A DNA stretch of 13,976 nt, taken from assembly GCA_947624365.1 (NCBI GenBank), contig CANQJY010000023.1, positions 1 through 13,976 of the forward strand, written 5' to 3'. Origin of the DNA: an uncultured Clostridia bacterium (GTDB lineage Bacteria; Bacillota; Clostridia; TANB77; CAG-508). This document shows, piece after piece, positions 1 to 6,973 of this stretch. Under the pieces are notes generated by a model. The model was not told where the DNA came from. It was given only the letters and a program-made list of their open reading frames with translations, and did no database searches. The translations under genes were made by a program, and so were the position numbers. Numbering within the stretch: the first letter of the stretch is position 1; the number at the start of each line of letters is the position of its first letter.

Positions 1-33
1 TAACGAATAAAAAGCGACACCTTATTGTCCTCA

Positions 34-501
34 TTAAGGCTTGTCCACACAAGATTTGCAAACTCCTCCATATCCTCCCATTGGATGTCCTTTAAAATGT
101 GAAAGTACTAACATAGAATCATAATTTTTTAAGTTTTTTCCAACATAATTCTTTTGAATAACTTTACCATTTGGAATTTCTAAAATATCGTCAGGTCCTT
201 CTGCATCCATAATATCTACAGTAAAATATTTAGACCATTCATGGTCTTCCATTAGTTTTATATGCTTTTCTGTTGTATTCCTTGCTCCTTCATATGCTGT
301 ATTACATTCAACAACAGTTCCTTTTACATAATCTACTATTAATTTCATAAAATCAGGTCTAATATAATTTTGATTTCCTTCTTCTCCTGAATGTACTTTT
401 ACTGCCACTTTTCCTGGCAATTGTTTTTCTAATAAGCTAAACATTTTCACAACATTTTCAGGCGAGATTTCTCTTGTAAAATAAACTTTAGATTTCTCCA
501 T
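34..501 (-). pseudogene. DUF362 protein, C-terminally truncated
   Basis: This 155-residue product matches the N-terminal part of DUF362 proteins. Recognisable features are a VAVKVHSGEEGN-type strand near residue 35, VVECNTAYEG-type residues near 65-72, and the family's FKGHPMGGYGG loop near residues 137-147. Family members are usually about 300-400 residues and continue past this loop with an A-L-K-N-type helix. Here the frame instead reads about nine unrelated residues and stops at 34-36. None of the three frames in bases 1-60 restores the family sequence, so this is a breakpoint, not a simple frameshift. The start is supported by an AAGGAAGGA ribosome binding site. Many DUF362 members are linked to Fe-S proteins, but the biochemical role is unclear. 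The gene is probably non-functional, unless the N-terminal part works alone. Confidence 0.72.
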
Positions 502-533
502 TTTTCATCCTTCCTTTCTTTTTTATCATTGTT

Positions 534-562
534 ATATTATCACAAAAACATAATTTTATCAA
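534..562 (-). promoter_or_regulatory. Putative promoter of the DUF362 gene
   Basis: Read on the minus strand, a TTGATA -35 box (557-562) and a TAATAT -10 box (534-539) are 17 bases apart, about 35 bases before the DUF362 start. The -35 box overlaps the stop codon of the upstream ATPase gene. I see no terminator hairpin in between, so read-through from the metal-resistance operon is also possible. Confidence 0.5.
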
Positions 563-2403
563 TTGTTTTTATATCTTAATATTCTTAGTGAATTTAAAAC
601 TGCAATTACAGTTACACCAACATCTGCAAAAACAGCTTGCCACATAGTAGATATACCTATTGCGCTTAACAATAATACTAGTATTTTTATTCCAATTGCA
701 AATAAAATATTTTGTTTTACAATGTTAATTGTTTTTTGTGATATATTTATTGCATCACATAGTTTTGATGGTTCATCTGTCATAATTACAATATCTGCTG
801 CTTCAATTGCTGCATCAGATCCTAATCCTCCCATTGCAATTCCAACATCAGAAATTGCTAATACTGGTGCATCATTTGTTCCATCTCCAACAAATGCAAC
901 TTTTTCATTTTGAGGAGATTTTTTTATTATTTCTTCTAGTTTTTCTGCTTTTTCATTTGGTAATAAGTCTGTATAAACTTCATTAATTTCTAATTGTTTT
1001 GCAACTTTTTGGGCTACTTCTTTTTTATCCCCTGTTAACATTACTGTTTTTATTTTATATTTTGATTTCAAACTTTCGATTGTTTTTTTAGCATCTTCCT
1101 TAATTTTATCGGCAATAACTATATATCCTACAAATTTTTTATTTATTGCTACATATAATATTGTTCCTATGTCTTCTGATTTAGTATATGTAATATTTTC
1201 TTGTTTTAATAATTTTTCATTTCCAATTATTACTTCTTTTCCATCTATTATAGCAATTATACCTAATCCTGTTAATTCTTGTGTATCAGCAATTCTATCT
1301 TTTCTAATTTCTTTTCCATATGCCTTTTTTAATGATATAGAAATAGGATGATTTGAATTACTTTCTGCATAGCTACTTATTTCAATCAGTTCTTCTTTGC
1401 TTATTCTTATACTTTCTATTTTTTGTACTTCAAAAACTCCTTGTGTTAAAGTTCCTGTTTTATCAAAGATGATTGTTTTTGTATGTGCCAATGTTTCTAA
1501 ATAATTGCTTCCTTTCATTAATATTCCTATTTTAGAAGCACTACCAATTCCACTAAAAAATCCTAATGGTATTGATATAACAATTGCACATGGGCAAGAT
1601 ATAACTAAAAATGTTAATGCACGATAAATCCACTGTGTATAAGTTGTATTTTTTAAAATAATTGGTGGAAAAATTGCTAAAGCCACTGCAATTGCTACAA
1701 CAATTGGTGTATAATATTTTGCAAATTTTGTAATAAAGTTTTCTGATTTTGATTTTTTGTCACTTGCATTTTCTACTAAATCTAAAATTTTACTAACTGT
1801 TGATTGCCCAAATTCTTTAGTTACTTCTATTGTAAGTACACCATTTTGGTTTATACATCCACTTATTACTTCATCACCTGTGTTTATTTCTCTTGGTACA
1901 GCTTCTCCTGTAATACTTGATGTGTCTAACATAGATTTTCCTTCTATTACTCTACCATCTAATGGCACTTTTTCTCCTGGTTTTACAACAATTAATTCTC
2001 CTATTTTTACTTCTTTTGGATTTACTTTTATAATTTTATCTTCTCGTTTTACATTTGCATAATCTGGTCTAATATTCATTAAATTTGTAATTGATTTTTT
2101 AGATTTGTCAACTGCACTTTCTTGGAAAGTTTCTCCTACTTGATAAAATAACATGACTGCAACTGCCTCTGGAAATTCTCCTATAGCAATTGCTCCTATT
2201 GTTGCAATAGACATTAGAAATTTTTCATCAAAGATTTCCCCATGCATAATATTTTCTATTGCTTCTTTAATGATTTCTGCTCCAACAATTAAATAACTTA
2301 TGATATAAATGGTAGTTATTATCCATTTTTCTTTAAATGGTACTGTTAATGCAATTAATAATAGTATTAAAGATATTCCTATTTGTATTATTTTCTTACG
2401 CAT
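559..2403 (-). CDS. cadA: Zn/Cd/Pb-exporting P1B-type ATPase (CadA/ZntA family)
   Basis: This is a membrane ATPase expected to export divalent soft metals (Zn2+, Cd2+, Pb2+). From the chosen Met the protein has 614 residues. The A-domain TGE motif is at 165-167 and the CPC metal-binding motif in a membrane helix at 270-272. The phosphorylated Asp is D314 in DKTGTLT, the nucleotide-domain HP motif is at 352-353, TGD is at 458-460 and GDGTND at 506-511. FADVGV, with D594 in the last helices, is typical of the divalent-metal (P1B-2) subgroup rather than the copper one. The N-terminal HMA metal-binding domain is absent, making the protein shorter than many CadA proteins. I place the start at 2403 rather than 2445 because a GGGAGA ribosome binding site lies 5-10 bases before it. 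It overlaps the repressor gene by 8 bases, which suggests translational coupling. Confidence 0.93.
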   Translation of the reverse strand: MRKKIIQIGISLILLLIALTVPFKEKWIITTIYIISYLIVGAEIIKEAIENIMHGEIFDEKFLMSIATIGAIAIGEFPEAVAVMLFYQVGETFQESAVDKSKKSITNLMNIRPDYANVKREDKIIKVNPKEVKIGELIVVKPGEKVPLDGRVIEGKSMLDTSSITGEAVPREINTGDEVISGCINQNGVLTIEVTKEFGQSTVSKILDLVENASDKKSKSENFITKFAKYYTPIVVAIAVALAIFPPIILKNTTYTQWIYRALTFLVISCPCAIVISIPLGFFSGIGSASKIGILMKGSNYLETLAHTKTIIFDKTGTLTQGVFEVQKIESIRISKEELIEISSYAESNSNHPISISLKKAYGKEIRKDRIADTQELTGLGIIAIIDGKEVIIGNEKLLKQENITYTKSEDIGTILYVAINKKFVGYIVIADKIKEDAKKTIESLKSKYKIKTVMLTGDKKEVAQKVAKQLEINEVYTDLLPNEKAEKLEEIIKKSPQNEKVAFVGDGTNDAPVLAISDVGIAMGGLGSDAAIEAADIVIMTDEPSKLCDAINISQKTINIVKQNILFAIGIKILVLLLSAIGISTMWQAVFADVGVTVIAVLNSLRILRYKNN

Positions 2404-2782
2404 AATTTTCTCCCTTCTGCATGTTTTTATGTTCAATATGTTCAATTCCTACTTCAAATAATTGTTTTACATGGTCATCATCTAACATATAATATACTTC
2501 TTTGCCTTGCTTTCTGTATTTTACAATTCCACTTTTTCTCAATGTACCTAATTGATGTGAAATTGAAGATTTACTCATTCCTAATACATTTGCTATATCA
2601 CATACACACATTTCGTTTTTATCTAATGCGAATAAAATTTTTGTCCTTGTTATATCTCCTAATATTTTAAAAAATTCTGCAAGTTTATTAAATAATTCCG
2701 TATCTGGCATTTTTTCTAATACTGCATTTACCATATCTTGATGTATAATATTGCAATCACATACAAATTCATTCCTTGCCAT
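2396..2782 (-). CDS. cadC: ArsR/SmtB-family metal-sensing repressor, CadC-like
   Basis: A 128-residue winged-helix repressor, expected to leave its operator when it binds metal. C8 and C10 near the N-terminus, together with C59 and C61 in the MCVCDIA segment, match the alpha3N cysteine site of CadC. SKSSISHQLGTLRKSGIV (about 70-87) is the DNA-recognition helix-turn-helix. D101/D103/H104 and E114/H115/H118 near the C-terminus resemble the alpha5 zinc site, so both site types may be present. It is first in an operon with the P-type ATPase and overlaps it by 8 bases. An AAAGGAGGT ribosome binding site precedes the start. The adjoining promoter carries a palindrome, as expected for autoregulation. 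Zinc, cadmium or lead sensing all fit; the sequence alone does not pick one. Confidence 0.92.
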   Translation of the reverse strand: MARNEFVCDCNIIHQDMVNAVLEKMPDTELFNKLAEFFKILGDITRTKILFALDKNEMCVCDIANVLGMSKSSISHQLGTLRKSGIVKYRKQGKEVYYMLDDDHVKQLFEVGIEHIEHKNMQKGENYA

Positions 2783-2814
2783 ATTTTACCTCCTTTTTAT
2801 AATTGAATTGTTGT

Positions 2815-2833
2815 TCAACTATATTATAGTTGA
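2815..2833. promoter_or_regulatory. Putative operator of the CadC-like repressor
   Basis: A perfect inverted repeat with 9-base arms (TCAACTATA / TATAGTTGA) around one central base. It covers the -10 box of the repressor-ATPase promoter, the usual position for an ArsR/SmtB operator. A weaker inverted pair, TTGAA/TTCAA, sits next to it at 2803-2818 and may extend the binding region. Assignment to this repressor rests on position and symmetry. Confidence 0.7.
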
Positions 2834-2852
2834 GTGTATATTCATTTGTCAA
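2823..2852 (-). promoter_or_regulatory. Sigma-A promoter of the repressor-ATPase operon
   Basis: On the minus strand a consensus TTGACA (2847-2852) and a consensus TATAAT (2823-2828) are 18 bases apart, about 40 bases upstream of the repressor start. Such a strong promoter overlapping a palindrome fits repression in the absence of metal. Confidence 0.85.
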
Positions 2853-2888
2853 TAAATTTTATATATTTTTTAAAAAAAGAGGCTGTAA

Positions 2889-2955
2889 AAATACACCCCC
2901 GTTTAAATCTTAACACAACATTTTTTATTGTGCTTATTAAACAGGGGGTGTATTT
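2889..2955 (-). terminator. Long hairpin, likely terminator of the 8095-2999 operon
   Basis: The arms 2889-2906 and 2937-2955 pair over 12 bp (AAATACACCCCC with GGGGGTGTATTT), then a one-base bulge, then 6 more bp (GTTTAA with TTAAAC). An inner CACAA/TTGTG pair continues the stem. Read on the minus strand, it lies 44 bases past the amidohydrolase stop and is followed by T-rich sequence. It separates that operon from the metal-resistance promoter. It is longer and more GC-rich than a typical simple terminator (see findings). Confidence 0.7.
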
Positions 2956-2998
2956 CAAATAAATTCTAATCTTTAATAGCTGTTTTATTAATTATTAT

Positions 2999-4231
2999 TT
3001 ACTCACTTTTTATTAGATTTTCTAGAATATGGCATGCTAATGTAATATCTTCTGTCTTAGCATATTCACTATTTTCGTGACTTATTCCAGTATTTGGAAT
3101 GAAAAATACAGCAGCGCCTTCCTTACAAATTTTATTCATATATACTGTATCATGTCCTGCTCCTGACCACATTTCTAAAGTAGGATATTTTTCTGCATTT
3201 TTACGTATTTTATCAACCAATTTTGGATTTAAATTTAGTGGTTTTCCTTGTTCTAATCTTTCTGTATGTACCTCTATATTAAGATCTGGCAATTGAACTT
3301 CTACTCTTGATATTAATTCTTCCATAAATTTATTCATTAGGTTTTCATCTAGACCTCTTGCAGAAACAGTAGTAGAAAGTTTTCCTGGTATTCTATTTAT
3401 AGATGCATTTTCTATGTCAACAACGCCTATATTAGTACGCAGTCTATCATTTATATCCATTCTATGACGTAAACCACGATAAATATTATATAATTCATTA
3501 AATCCTACCAAAGCGTCTCTTCGACTAGTCATTGGTACTGTTCCATCGTGTCCACCCTTTCCAGTCAAAGTAAACTTAACTCTAATAGGTGCCGCAATGC
3601 TACTAATTACGCCTATTTTCTTATTTGAATCTACAAGCATAGGTCCTTGCTCTATATGGGGTTCATAGAAAGTTTTAAAATTAATTATTTTATTTAGCAA
3701 CGGTAATTGAAGATATTTATTGCATTCATCCAATTTTTCACCATATGTTAATCCAAAACCATCATCAAAATCAGATGAAACAATCGTAATTGCCCTTAAT
3801 TTTTCTATAGAAATTTGTTTACTTATAAATTTACTGCCTAAACAACTTTTTCCAAAAACACTACTTTCTTCACATTCAAAAGCAATTATTGCAATATTTT
3901 CTTTTATTTCTTCTTTTTTTACTGTTTTTATTGCTGCTAATCCACTTAAAATCCCAACGAGTCCATCAAAATTTCCACCACCTGGAACACTATCTATATG
4001 AGATCCTATTCCAATAACATCCATGCTGTCACTATCATTTTTTTCATTATTTGCATATAGTAATCCATAAATATTTCCCGCTTCATCTGTATATACATCA
4101 AGACCTAACTTTTTCATTTCATTAACTAATCTAATTTTAGCTTGTGTTTCTTCTTTTGAAAAAGCAACTCTATTACCGGTTTCACCTATATAAGACAATA
4201 AGTATGAAATATATTCATCATTTTCACTCAT
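2999..4231 (-). CDS. M20-family N-carbamoyl-L-amino-acid hydrolase / allantoate amidohydrolase
   Basis: A cytosolic dinuclear metal amidase of 410 residues, the normal family length. The family removes carbamoyl (ureido) groups from N-carbamoyl amino acids, N-carbamoyl-beta-alanine or allantoate. Expected metal ligands are visible: H78 in GSHIDSVPGG, bridging D89 in GGNFDG, E121/E122 in ECEESSVFG, H192 in EPHIEQGP, and H385 in TGISHENSEY. The lid/dimerisation segment GKGGHDGTVPM (H228) is also present. The start has an AAGGA ribosome binding site about 9 bases away. It is the last gene of the operon, 82 bases after the HAD gene and just before a strong hairpin. The exact substrate cannot be read from sequence. 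The pyrimidine-like context makes an N-carbamoyl-beta-alanine-type or other ureido substrate attractive, but this is inference. Confidence 0.88.
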   Translation of the reverse strand: MSENDEYISYLLSYIGETGNRVAFSKEETQAKIRLVNEMKKLGLDVYTDEAGNIYGLLYANNEKNDSDSMDVIGIGSHIDSVPGGGNFDGLVGILSGLAAIKTVKKEEIKENIAIIAFECEESSVFGKSCLGSKFISKQISIEKLRAITIVSSDFDDGFGLTYGEKLDECNKYLQLPLLNKIINFKTFYEPHIEQGPMLVDSNKKIGVISSIAAPIRVKFTLTGKGGHDGTVPMTSRRDALVGFNELYNIYRGLRHRMDINDRLRTNIGVVDIENASINRIPGKLSTTVSARGLDENLMNKFMEELISRVEVQLPDLNIEVHTERLEQGKPLNLNPKLVDKIRKNAEKYPTLEMWSGAGHDTVYMNKICKEGAAVFFIPNTGISHENSEYAKTEDITLACHILENLIKSE

Positions 4232-4267
4232 AGTTCATTTTCCTTGTATAATATATTTAGGTTTTTA

Positions 4268-4288
4268 AAAGGTTCCCCATAAACCTTT
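4268..4288. other. Small intergenic inverted repeat between HAD and amidohydrolase genes
   Basis: AAAGGTT and AACCTTT pair over 7 bp around a 7-base loop, followed on the minus strand by only about four T residues. It could be a weak attenuating terminator or an RNA-processing hairpin that lowers expression of the last gene of the operon. It could also be chance. The 82-base gap that holds it has no convincing promoter of its own. Confidence 0.3.
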
Positions 4289-4313
4289 ATCTAACTATTA
4301 TATAGTAACTCAT

Positions 4314-4961
4314 TTAAACAATATTTAAAATTTCATCTATATTATTAACAATATAAGTAGCATCTTCACATTTCAACTCTTTTAAATTTCCATATCCGTA
4401 TAATACCCCTATTGAATCTATTTGATTTATATTTGCTCCTATTATATCATGTTTTCTATCTCCTATCATAATACATTCATTTTTACTTTCTATATTTAAT
4501 TTATTAATTGCAAATTCTATTATATCTTTCTTGTTATTTCTATTTTTATCTAAGGTTGCTCCACTTATAAAATCAAAATACTTATCAATATCATAGTTTT
4601 TTAATATTTTCTCTGTAAAGGTTGTAGGTTTAGAAGTGGCAATAACTAAACTTTTATTTTGCTTTTTTAATTTTTTTAATACATCCAACACTCCATTATA
4701 TAATTTATTCTCATTAATACCATATTGGCTGTAATATTCTCTATATTTTTTTACTGCAATTTCAGCATCATTTTCATTAAATTGGTAATATTTCATAAAA
4801 GAATCTCTTAATGGCGGACCAATAAAACATTCTAATTTTGATAAGTCTTCTACAATTATATCAAATTTTTCTAATGCAAATTGTACTCCTTTTGTTATTC
4901 CTTCTTTTGAATTAATTAGTGTTCCATCAACATCAAAAAATATATATTTATAATCCTTCAT
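4314..4961 (-). CDS. HAD-superfamily phosphatase (phosphoglycolate phosphatase-like)
   Basis: A 215-residue soluble HAD hydrolase of the Gph/PGMB type. The nucleophile and acid/base are D10 and D12 in FFDVDGTL. A helical cap follows, with GPPLRDSF around 48-55. Motif II is the Ser/Thr in VIATSKP (about 106-112), motif III Lys is near 144-145, and motif IV is GDRKHD (167-172). Cap type and length match phosphoglycolate phosphatase and 5'-nucleotidase-like members, which remove phosphate from small phosphorylated sugars or nucleotides. Its ATG overlaps the stop of the PfkB kinase as ATGA, so the two are probably translationally coupled and may work on related molecules. Specificity within this family is not predictable from motifs. 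Confidence 0.87.
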   Translation of the reverse strand: MKDYKYIFFDVDGTLINSKEGITKGVQFALEKFDIIVEDLSKLECFIGPPLRDSFMKYYQFNENDAEIAVKKYREYYSQYGINENKLYNGVLDVLKKLKKQNKSLVIATSKPTTFTEKILKNYDIDKYFDFISGATLDKNRNNKKDIIEFAINKLNIESKNECIMIGDRKHDIIGANINQIDSIGVLYGYGNLKELKCEDATYIVNNIDEILNIV

Positions 4962-5938
4962 CTTTCTTCATTATTCCTTTCATTTGTTTTTATTTTTTCT
5001 AACCACTTTTTTATTGTAACTAATTCACATCTTCCACCAATTTGTTTTATTTCTTCTCCTGATAATTGATTAGCTAATGGAAAAACTTTATCTATAAATT
5101 TTTTGTCTACCTTTTTATCATGTTGCCAATATCTTGCATAATTGCTTATAATTACTGAAAAAAAGCAATCCCCTGCTCCTGTTGTATCTATTATATCTGT
5201 TACACAGTTTGGCTGTTTTTTTTCTAAAATATATTTATCATTTTGTTTATATATGAAGTTTGTAATTTTTTTCCCGTTTGTTATAACTAATAAATCTGGA
5301 TTCATTATTGATAATAATTCATTAATATTTTCAATTTGTAATTTGGCATATAAATCTTGCAATACATCCATACTAATTTGACATACATCAATATTTTTTA
5401 AAAAATTAAATAAATATTCTTTTTTGTAATTTTCAAAAACTCTTTTTCTGCCAATGTCCATAGCCACTTTTTTTGATTTGCATTGAAAAATAAATTCTAG
5501 ATTTTGGTATCTGAAATTCTCTAATATTATTATGTTATCGTATTGGTTAAATTCCTTTGGAAATGATGTTGATAAATCTTCTGATAATCTATATGTATCT
5601 TTACTATTTAATGGCGAAATCATACTATATTTTATATCATTGTCTCCATTAACTTTTTCTGGTATTATACTATATACAACATTAGTAAATTTATTAATTT
5701 TTTTAATATATCTCGTATCAACTCCTCTTAATTTTAGAACATCTATTGCTTTATCGCCATACTGGTCATTGCCTACTACACCTATAGCAACAACGTTGTG
5801 TCTTGAATCAAAACTCGCTAAATTACTTAATATATTCCATGTAGTGCCCCCACCATTTTCTTTAATTAAATTTAATGAACTGTCATAATTTTTGTCCCAT
5901 GTTAATTCACCATATCCTATATATTTAATTTGCTTCAT
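4958..5938 (-). CDS. PfkB/ribokinase-family sugar or nucleoside kinase
   Basis: An ATP-dependent kinase of 326 residues. The N-terminal GGGTTWN segment (29-35) is the substrate-side glycine motif. GVVGNDQYGD (53-62) is the conserved region after the first Rossmann-like strands. DTTGAGDCF (251-259) is the PfkB signature, with D257 as catalytic base in the anion hole. The family phosphorylates sugars such as ribose or fructose and nucleosides such as adenosine, inosine or pseudouridine. The GGAAGT ribosome binding site is well placed. The gene follows an OMP decarboxylase after 77 bases and overlaps the HAD phosphatase gene by 4 bases. This context favours a nucleoside or pentose substrate, but I cannot assign the subfamily. 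The C-terminal motif region after 285 is more divergent than usual. Confidence 0.88.
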   Translation of the reverse strand: MKQIKYIGYGELTWDKNYDSSLNLIKENGGGTTWNILSNLASFDSRHNVVAIGVVGNDQYGDKAIDVLKLRGVDTRYIKKINKFTNVVYSIIPEKVNGDNDIKYSMISPLNSKDTYRLSEDLSTSFPKEFNQYDNIIILENFRYQNLEFIFQCKSKKVAMDIGRKRVFENYKKEYLFNFLKNIDVCQISMDVLQDLYAKLQIENINELLSIMNPDLLVITNGKKITNFIYKQNDKYILEKKQPNCVTDIIDTTGAGDCFFSVIISNYARYWQHDKKVDKKFIDKVFPLANQLSGEEIKQIGGRCELVTIKKWLEKIKTNERNNEER

Positions 5939-6015
5939 TTTTTACTTCCTTTTTGACAAACATTTTTTCACTTCTTTTGTTTTTTATTAGGCTTTTGTAA
6001 GAAAGTTTTTATTAA

Positions 6016-6678
6016 TTATAAATTATTTAGCAAATTTACAATATATTCTCTCGGATTACTAGATTGATAAATTGCTCTTCCTATTATAGGAAAATCTCCA
6101 CCTGATTCTAAAACTGTTTTGTAAGACCCACCTTGTGCTCCAACTCCACAGCATACGATTTTACATTTATCTCCTACTATGGATTTTACCTTCTTAATTC
6201 GTTCTGGCCTATTTCCAGGTGTCTGAACTGCTTGGCATCCTGCTCTTAATGCTAATTCAACTAAAGAATCAGCTATTCCTTGTGTAAAAACTAACCCCCC
6301 TGGATGAGTAAATTCTGTTTGAACAACTATTGAAATTTTATTATCAGCTGCTTTCATGGCTTCTTCTAAACCATCTGGTCCAACAATGCCATGAACCATA
6401 ATTGCATCTCCACCAGCATTTGCAACTATTTTTATGATTCTATTATTTGTTACTGGAACATCTGCTACCTTAAAATCGCAAAAAATTGGTAATTTATACT
6501 TATCCTTTAGTTTTCCTATAATTCCTAATCCAGTTTTTAAAACGAGAGGATAGTTTAATTTTATGCAGTCGATTAAATCATAACATTGGTCCATTACCCA
6601 AAAGGCTTTCTCCTCATTTTCTGTATCTAATGCTAATATTATATGAGATTTAGGTTCTATAAATTTTTTCTTTTCCAT
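6016..6678 (-). CDS. pyrF: Archaeal-type orotidine 5'-phosphate decarboxylase
   Basis: A 220-residue single-domain TIM barrel of the OMPDC suprafamily, very like archaeal OMP decarboxylases: ALDTENEEKA at the start, IKLNYPLVL, then CDFKVADVPVTN. Catalytic residues are visible as D18, K40 and the D68-K70-D73 array. The phosphate and pyrimidine loops are TEFTHPGG (121-128), GVGAQGG (178-184) and GR at 200-201. TRPER-like NRPER (156-160) also matches the archaeal form. A Thr (T124) stands where archaeal enzymes usually have Ser in the pyrimidine-contacting loop. Hexulose-phosphate synthases and ketogulonate-phosphate decarboxylases have a different motif around the catalytic Asp/Lys, so true OMP decarboxylation (OMP to UMP) is favoured. 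It lies 11 bases after the 91-residue ORF, with an AGGAGAG ribosome binding site. A second, different PyrF is encoded at 9671-10633. Confidence 0.86.
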   Translation of the reverse strand: MEKKKFIEPKSHIILALDTENEEKAFWVMDQCYDLIDCIKLNYPLVLKTGLGIIGKLKDKYKLPIFCDFKVADVPVTNNRIIKIVANAGGDAIMVHGIVGPDGLEEAMKAADNKISIVVQTEFTHPGGLVFTQGIADSLVELALRAGCQAVQTPGNRPERIKKVKSIVGDKCKIVCCGVGAQGGSYKTVLESGGDFPIIGRAIYQSSNPREYIVNLLNNL

Positions 6679-6689
6679 ATTTTCTCTCC

Positions 6690-6965
6690 TTATTTTACTA
6701 AATTATTTAAAAAACAAATTGCCTTATGTTCATTTTCTAATTTACTCATTACAAATTTTTCATTGTCATAAATATATATATCAAAATCATTAGTTTTTCC
6801 AATTAAAATTTGACCTGAATTAATATTCGATATATCTGGTATCAATTCATAAATTTTTTTATGGAATTTTTTATTATCCATAATTTCGAACTTTCCTTCA
6901 ACAGTTAATTTTCCATAGTCTGCACAAGGAGTAGCTTCTTTTAAAATATATTTTGCAATACTCAT
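6690..6965 (-). CDS. Small conserved-looking protein of unknown function
   Basis: I do not recognise this 91-residue protein. It has no membrane segment or signal peptide. One Cys (C14, in TPCADYGKLTVEG) sits near the N-terminus and another near the C-terminus (about C84). The body alternates short strands and helices and ends in a charged helix. The pattern of a Cys-x-x-x-G start, a central Leu-Pro and a DIYIYDNEKF-type strand pair faintly resembles the small C-terminal domain of some ThiF/MoeB-like sulfur-transfer enzymes. That is a weak structural impression only. Being real is supported by tight packing: 8 bases after the cysteine desulfurase gene, 11 before the OMP decarboxylase, and its ribosome binding site (AGGTGA) overlapping the previous stop codon. 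A sulfur-carrier or adaptor role for the desulfurase is an inference from position. Confidence 0.75.
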   Translation of the reverse strand: MSIAKYILKEATPCADYGKLTVEGKFEIMDNKKFHKKIYELIPDISNINSGQILIGKTNDFDIYIYDNEKFVMSKLENEHKAICFLNNLVK

Positions 6966-6973
6966 AAAATCAC

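Noticed and set aside
563..2062. Plus-strand open frames inside the ATPase gene (563-913, 1169-1351, 1757-2062)
   Set aside because: They lie opposite conserved P-type ATPase motifs, have no ribosome binding sites and give low-complexity products typical of antisense frames in AT-rich DNA.
559..2445. Longer ATPase start at 2445, adding 14 residues
   Set aside because: No ribosome binding site fits it, while GGGAGA precedes the ATG at 2403, and the extra residues do not look like part of the family.
2383..2670. Plus-strand hydrophobic open frame over the repressor gene
   Set aside because: It is the complement of the helix-turn-helix gene. The run of Phe and Leu comes from A-rich codons on the real strand.
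3099..5888. Plus-strand open frames in the amidohydrolase and PfkB genes (3099-3296, 3720-4001, 5142-5381, 5532-5888)
   Set aside because: All are antisense to strongly supported family genes and show no start signals.
5939..6015. 12-codon ORF (starting near 5969) in the gap before the PfkB gene as a leader peptide
   Set aside because: It has no convincing ribosome binding site, attenuator hairpin or codon pattern, and it simply runs into the PfkB start in another frame.
6016..6678. Hexulose-6-phosphate synthase or ketogulonate-phosphate decarboxylase instead of OMP decarboxylase
   Set aside because: The D-F-K-V-A-D array, GVGAQGG and NRPER segments match archaeal OMP decarboxylases better than the other members of the suprafamily.
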